A DNA stretch of 64,000 nt. Origin: Halorussus salinus. GTDB lineage: Archaea; Halobacteriota; Halobacteria; Halobacteriales; Haladaptataceae. The stretch covers positions 1,404,927 through 1,468,926 of the forward strand of contig NZ_ML974127.1 in the NCBI RefSeq assembly GCF_004765815.2, written 5' to 3'. The notes beneath the pieces were generated by a model, which did no database searches, was not told the origin of the DNA, and saw only the letters and a program-made list of their open reading frames with translations. Each line of letters starts with the position of its first letter. The first letter of the stretch is position 1. Of the stretch, positions 63,701 to 64,000 are shown piece after piece. The position numbers and the translations under genes were made by a program.

Positions 63701-64000
63701 GTGTTCGACTCGCTCGGCCAGCGCGACCTCGAAGTCCGCGAGCGCCGCGTCGGTCAGCGTCTCCTCGACAGCCTCGTCGTCCAACCGCGAGCGAGCGGCG
63801 GCGACGATTGCCCCGACGACCTCCTCGAACGGGAGTTCGCGCTCCGAGTCGGGACTCTCGACCGAGGAGGGCGCGACTTCCGCGACGAACGACGACACCT
63901 CCTCGACGGTCGCCACCCAGTCGGGAAGCGGTTCGTCGTCCGGCCACGCGTTCGACTGTAGGCGCTCGCGGCAGTCGTCTCGCGACAGTCCGAGCGCGTC
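60794..64000 (-). CDS. lanM: Class II lanthipeptide synthetase LanM (5' end outside window)
   Basis: At least 1068 residues; the frame stays open to the right edge, and upstream of the GTG at 63916 the residues DALGLSRDDCRERLQ and LPDWVAT still resemble the LanM N-terminus, so the start lies outside. Dehydratase part: kinase-like GDGHADNVVAAG near 62999-63016 and VVDAETL after it. Cyclase part: zinc ligands in WCNGRSGIGLARLG (Cys codon 61205-61207) and HLCCGNFG (Cys pair 61043-61048), that is the CCG motif of ProcM-like enzymes. A Gly/Ala/Ser/Asp-rich insertion of ~55 residues lies at 62690-62870. Converts Ser/Thr to dehydro residues and adds Cys thiols to form (methyl)lanthionine. Confidence 0.93.
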   Translation of the reverse strand, partial: DALGLSRDDCRERLQSNAWPDDEPLPDWVATVEEVSSFVAEVAPSSVESPDSERELPFEEVVGAIVAAARSRLDDEAVEETLTDAALADFEVALAERVEHVVAHPLFVEFKTFVAHHDRELALADDPPEPDDPRNYYEAFVAGALDDGLREFFVEYAFLSRLLASILDQWVATVEEFCGRLARDAPELAERFGDDGEGSGDDERLGGDEGLGDVTRIDVVGDYHEGGRASLRVGFSSGVTLAYKPREMRVTSAFYDLLAWVNDQSRTEQSSANSSGLPELRTLDCLAREEYGWLEWAETDECATAEEVERFYRRAGVLIAMLYALRFGDGHADNVVAAGDQPVVVDAETLAEPEIPPERAPHMDRAVKRVADESVVGTGLIPTTDAAGAGEAGGDGAASGGGSAGGDGGTSGDDGATGDESDATGDGGPTNVGTGAFAVVDDETGGVREPVFSEVNTDLMEMDYRRVAEGSVSNLPELRGDETRPADHADRIAAGFEEGYRLLESRRDDLLADDGPLSAFEDCEVRVVYRETAKYAAVLESLRTPEYLRTGLQFGCKSEALLTLFADADTGFDYEPLYRAELDALARLDVPRFGASTDDTALYWDGERCVEELFDRTPYESMRERIRGLGDEDLAEQREYVRYAFDPETRSHGGRATEPTPDETALDPDDATFERAARDCYDRLVDAAVEGRDGDPTWLVRENRPEGVSVDTLPDDLYRGRLGVALFAAALARTADEPRFAEFAEEVADPVADAVSAESVADLPLGVTGIGSVVYGFTKLGDLLDADEYVRVAETAASALTPEKIRSDGAYDLLGGSAGAILGLLALHDETGSAEVVERATTAGDHLLAERADADGVPAWHSAVDGQPLTGLSHGVSGIALALVRLGAVSDDRFAEAGVESLAFERRHYSPDERNWRDLRPAFDGEFGDAWCNGRSGIGLARLGMAADGRGGSLDAEERRDLRDEARDALAGVEAETLQGNDHLCCGNFGRVAFLNRAGTDLGDAEYRRDARRLAAASVARADRERQFRARWQTDHWHNPSLFGGEAGIGYELLRLVDPSLPCVLLLE

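Noticed and set aside
63916-63916. GTG at 63916 as the LanM start
   Set aside because: The frame continues to the window edge with residues still resembling a LanM N-terminus, so the true start lies outside.
1-64000. tRNA, rRNA, insertion sequences, provirus genes or replication origin
   Set aside because: No tRNA cloverleaf, rRNA segment, transposase, integrase or orc1/cdc6 gene was recognised on either strand by reading.

Overview
The window is chromosomal DNA of a halophilic archaeon (class Halobacteria). The support is very high GC with C/G-ending codons, strongly acidic proteins, an archaeal transcription factor B, GatC/GatA, archaeosine-precursor genes (queC, queE, queD), menaquinone genes, PGF-CTERM surface proteins, Tat signals and TATA-like boxes about 25-35 nt before start codons. 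The genus cannot be fixed from sequence alone. No rRNA, tRNA, CRISPR array or insertion sequence was recognised.

Layout. 1-5 kb: a left-truncated Tat-exported cysteine-bearing protein, a lipoprotein with a zinc-peptidase-like motif, and purL. 5-12 kb: PHP phosphoesterase plus asparagine-synthase-like ATPase operon, a membrane protein, Nudix hydrolase, TFB, gatC-gatA. 11.3-12.9 kb: small accessory block with a VapBC-type pair and a HEPN-like protein. 13-16.5 kb: APC permease, Usp protein, HTH regulator, NRDE protein. 17-28.3 kb: menaquinone cluster (menE-menC-menA, menB, menD-menF), interrupted by a flavoprotein, a Tat-exported 8-cysteine peptide, an aminotransferase and a small conserved protein. 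28.6-43.5 kb: mostly housekeeping and conserved haloarchaeal genes (molybdopterin oxidoreductase-like, two UPF0058 proteins, purA, Trm112, cysS, corA, two divergent EamA transporters). 43.9-51.6 kb: two paralogous PKD-repeat PGF-CTERM surface proteins flanking a cupin gene. 51.9-54.3 kb: queC, queE, queD. 54.4-57.4 kb: a Tat lipoprotein, a DUF3006-like protein and a secreted ComEC-like metallo-beta-lactamase protein.

The most striking region is 57.8-64 kb: an apparent class II lanthipeptide cluster in an archaeon. It has a 48-residue precursor ending in a cysteine-rich core, a hairpin plus T-run directly after its stop, an ABC ATPase, an ABC permease joined to it by two coupled mini-cistrons, a SAM methyltransferase, and a convergent LanM synthetase that runs off the right edge. 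With the two Tat-exported cysteine-rich products at 1-731 and 21958-22263, the strain may make several small cysteine-rich, possibly antimicrobial, peptides.

Non-coding structure includes a dispersed repeat family (four clear copies and one decayed) built on a GC hairpin, four short tandem-repeat arrays between genes, and a perfect 14-bp palindrome between the purL start codon and its TATA-like box.
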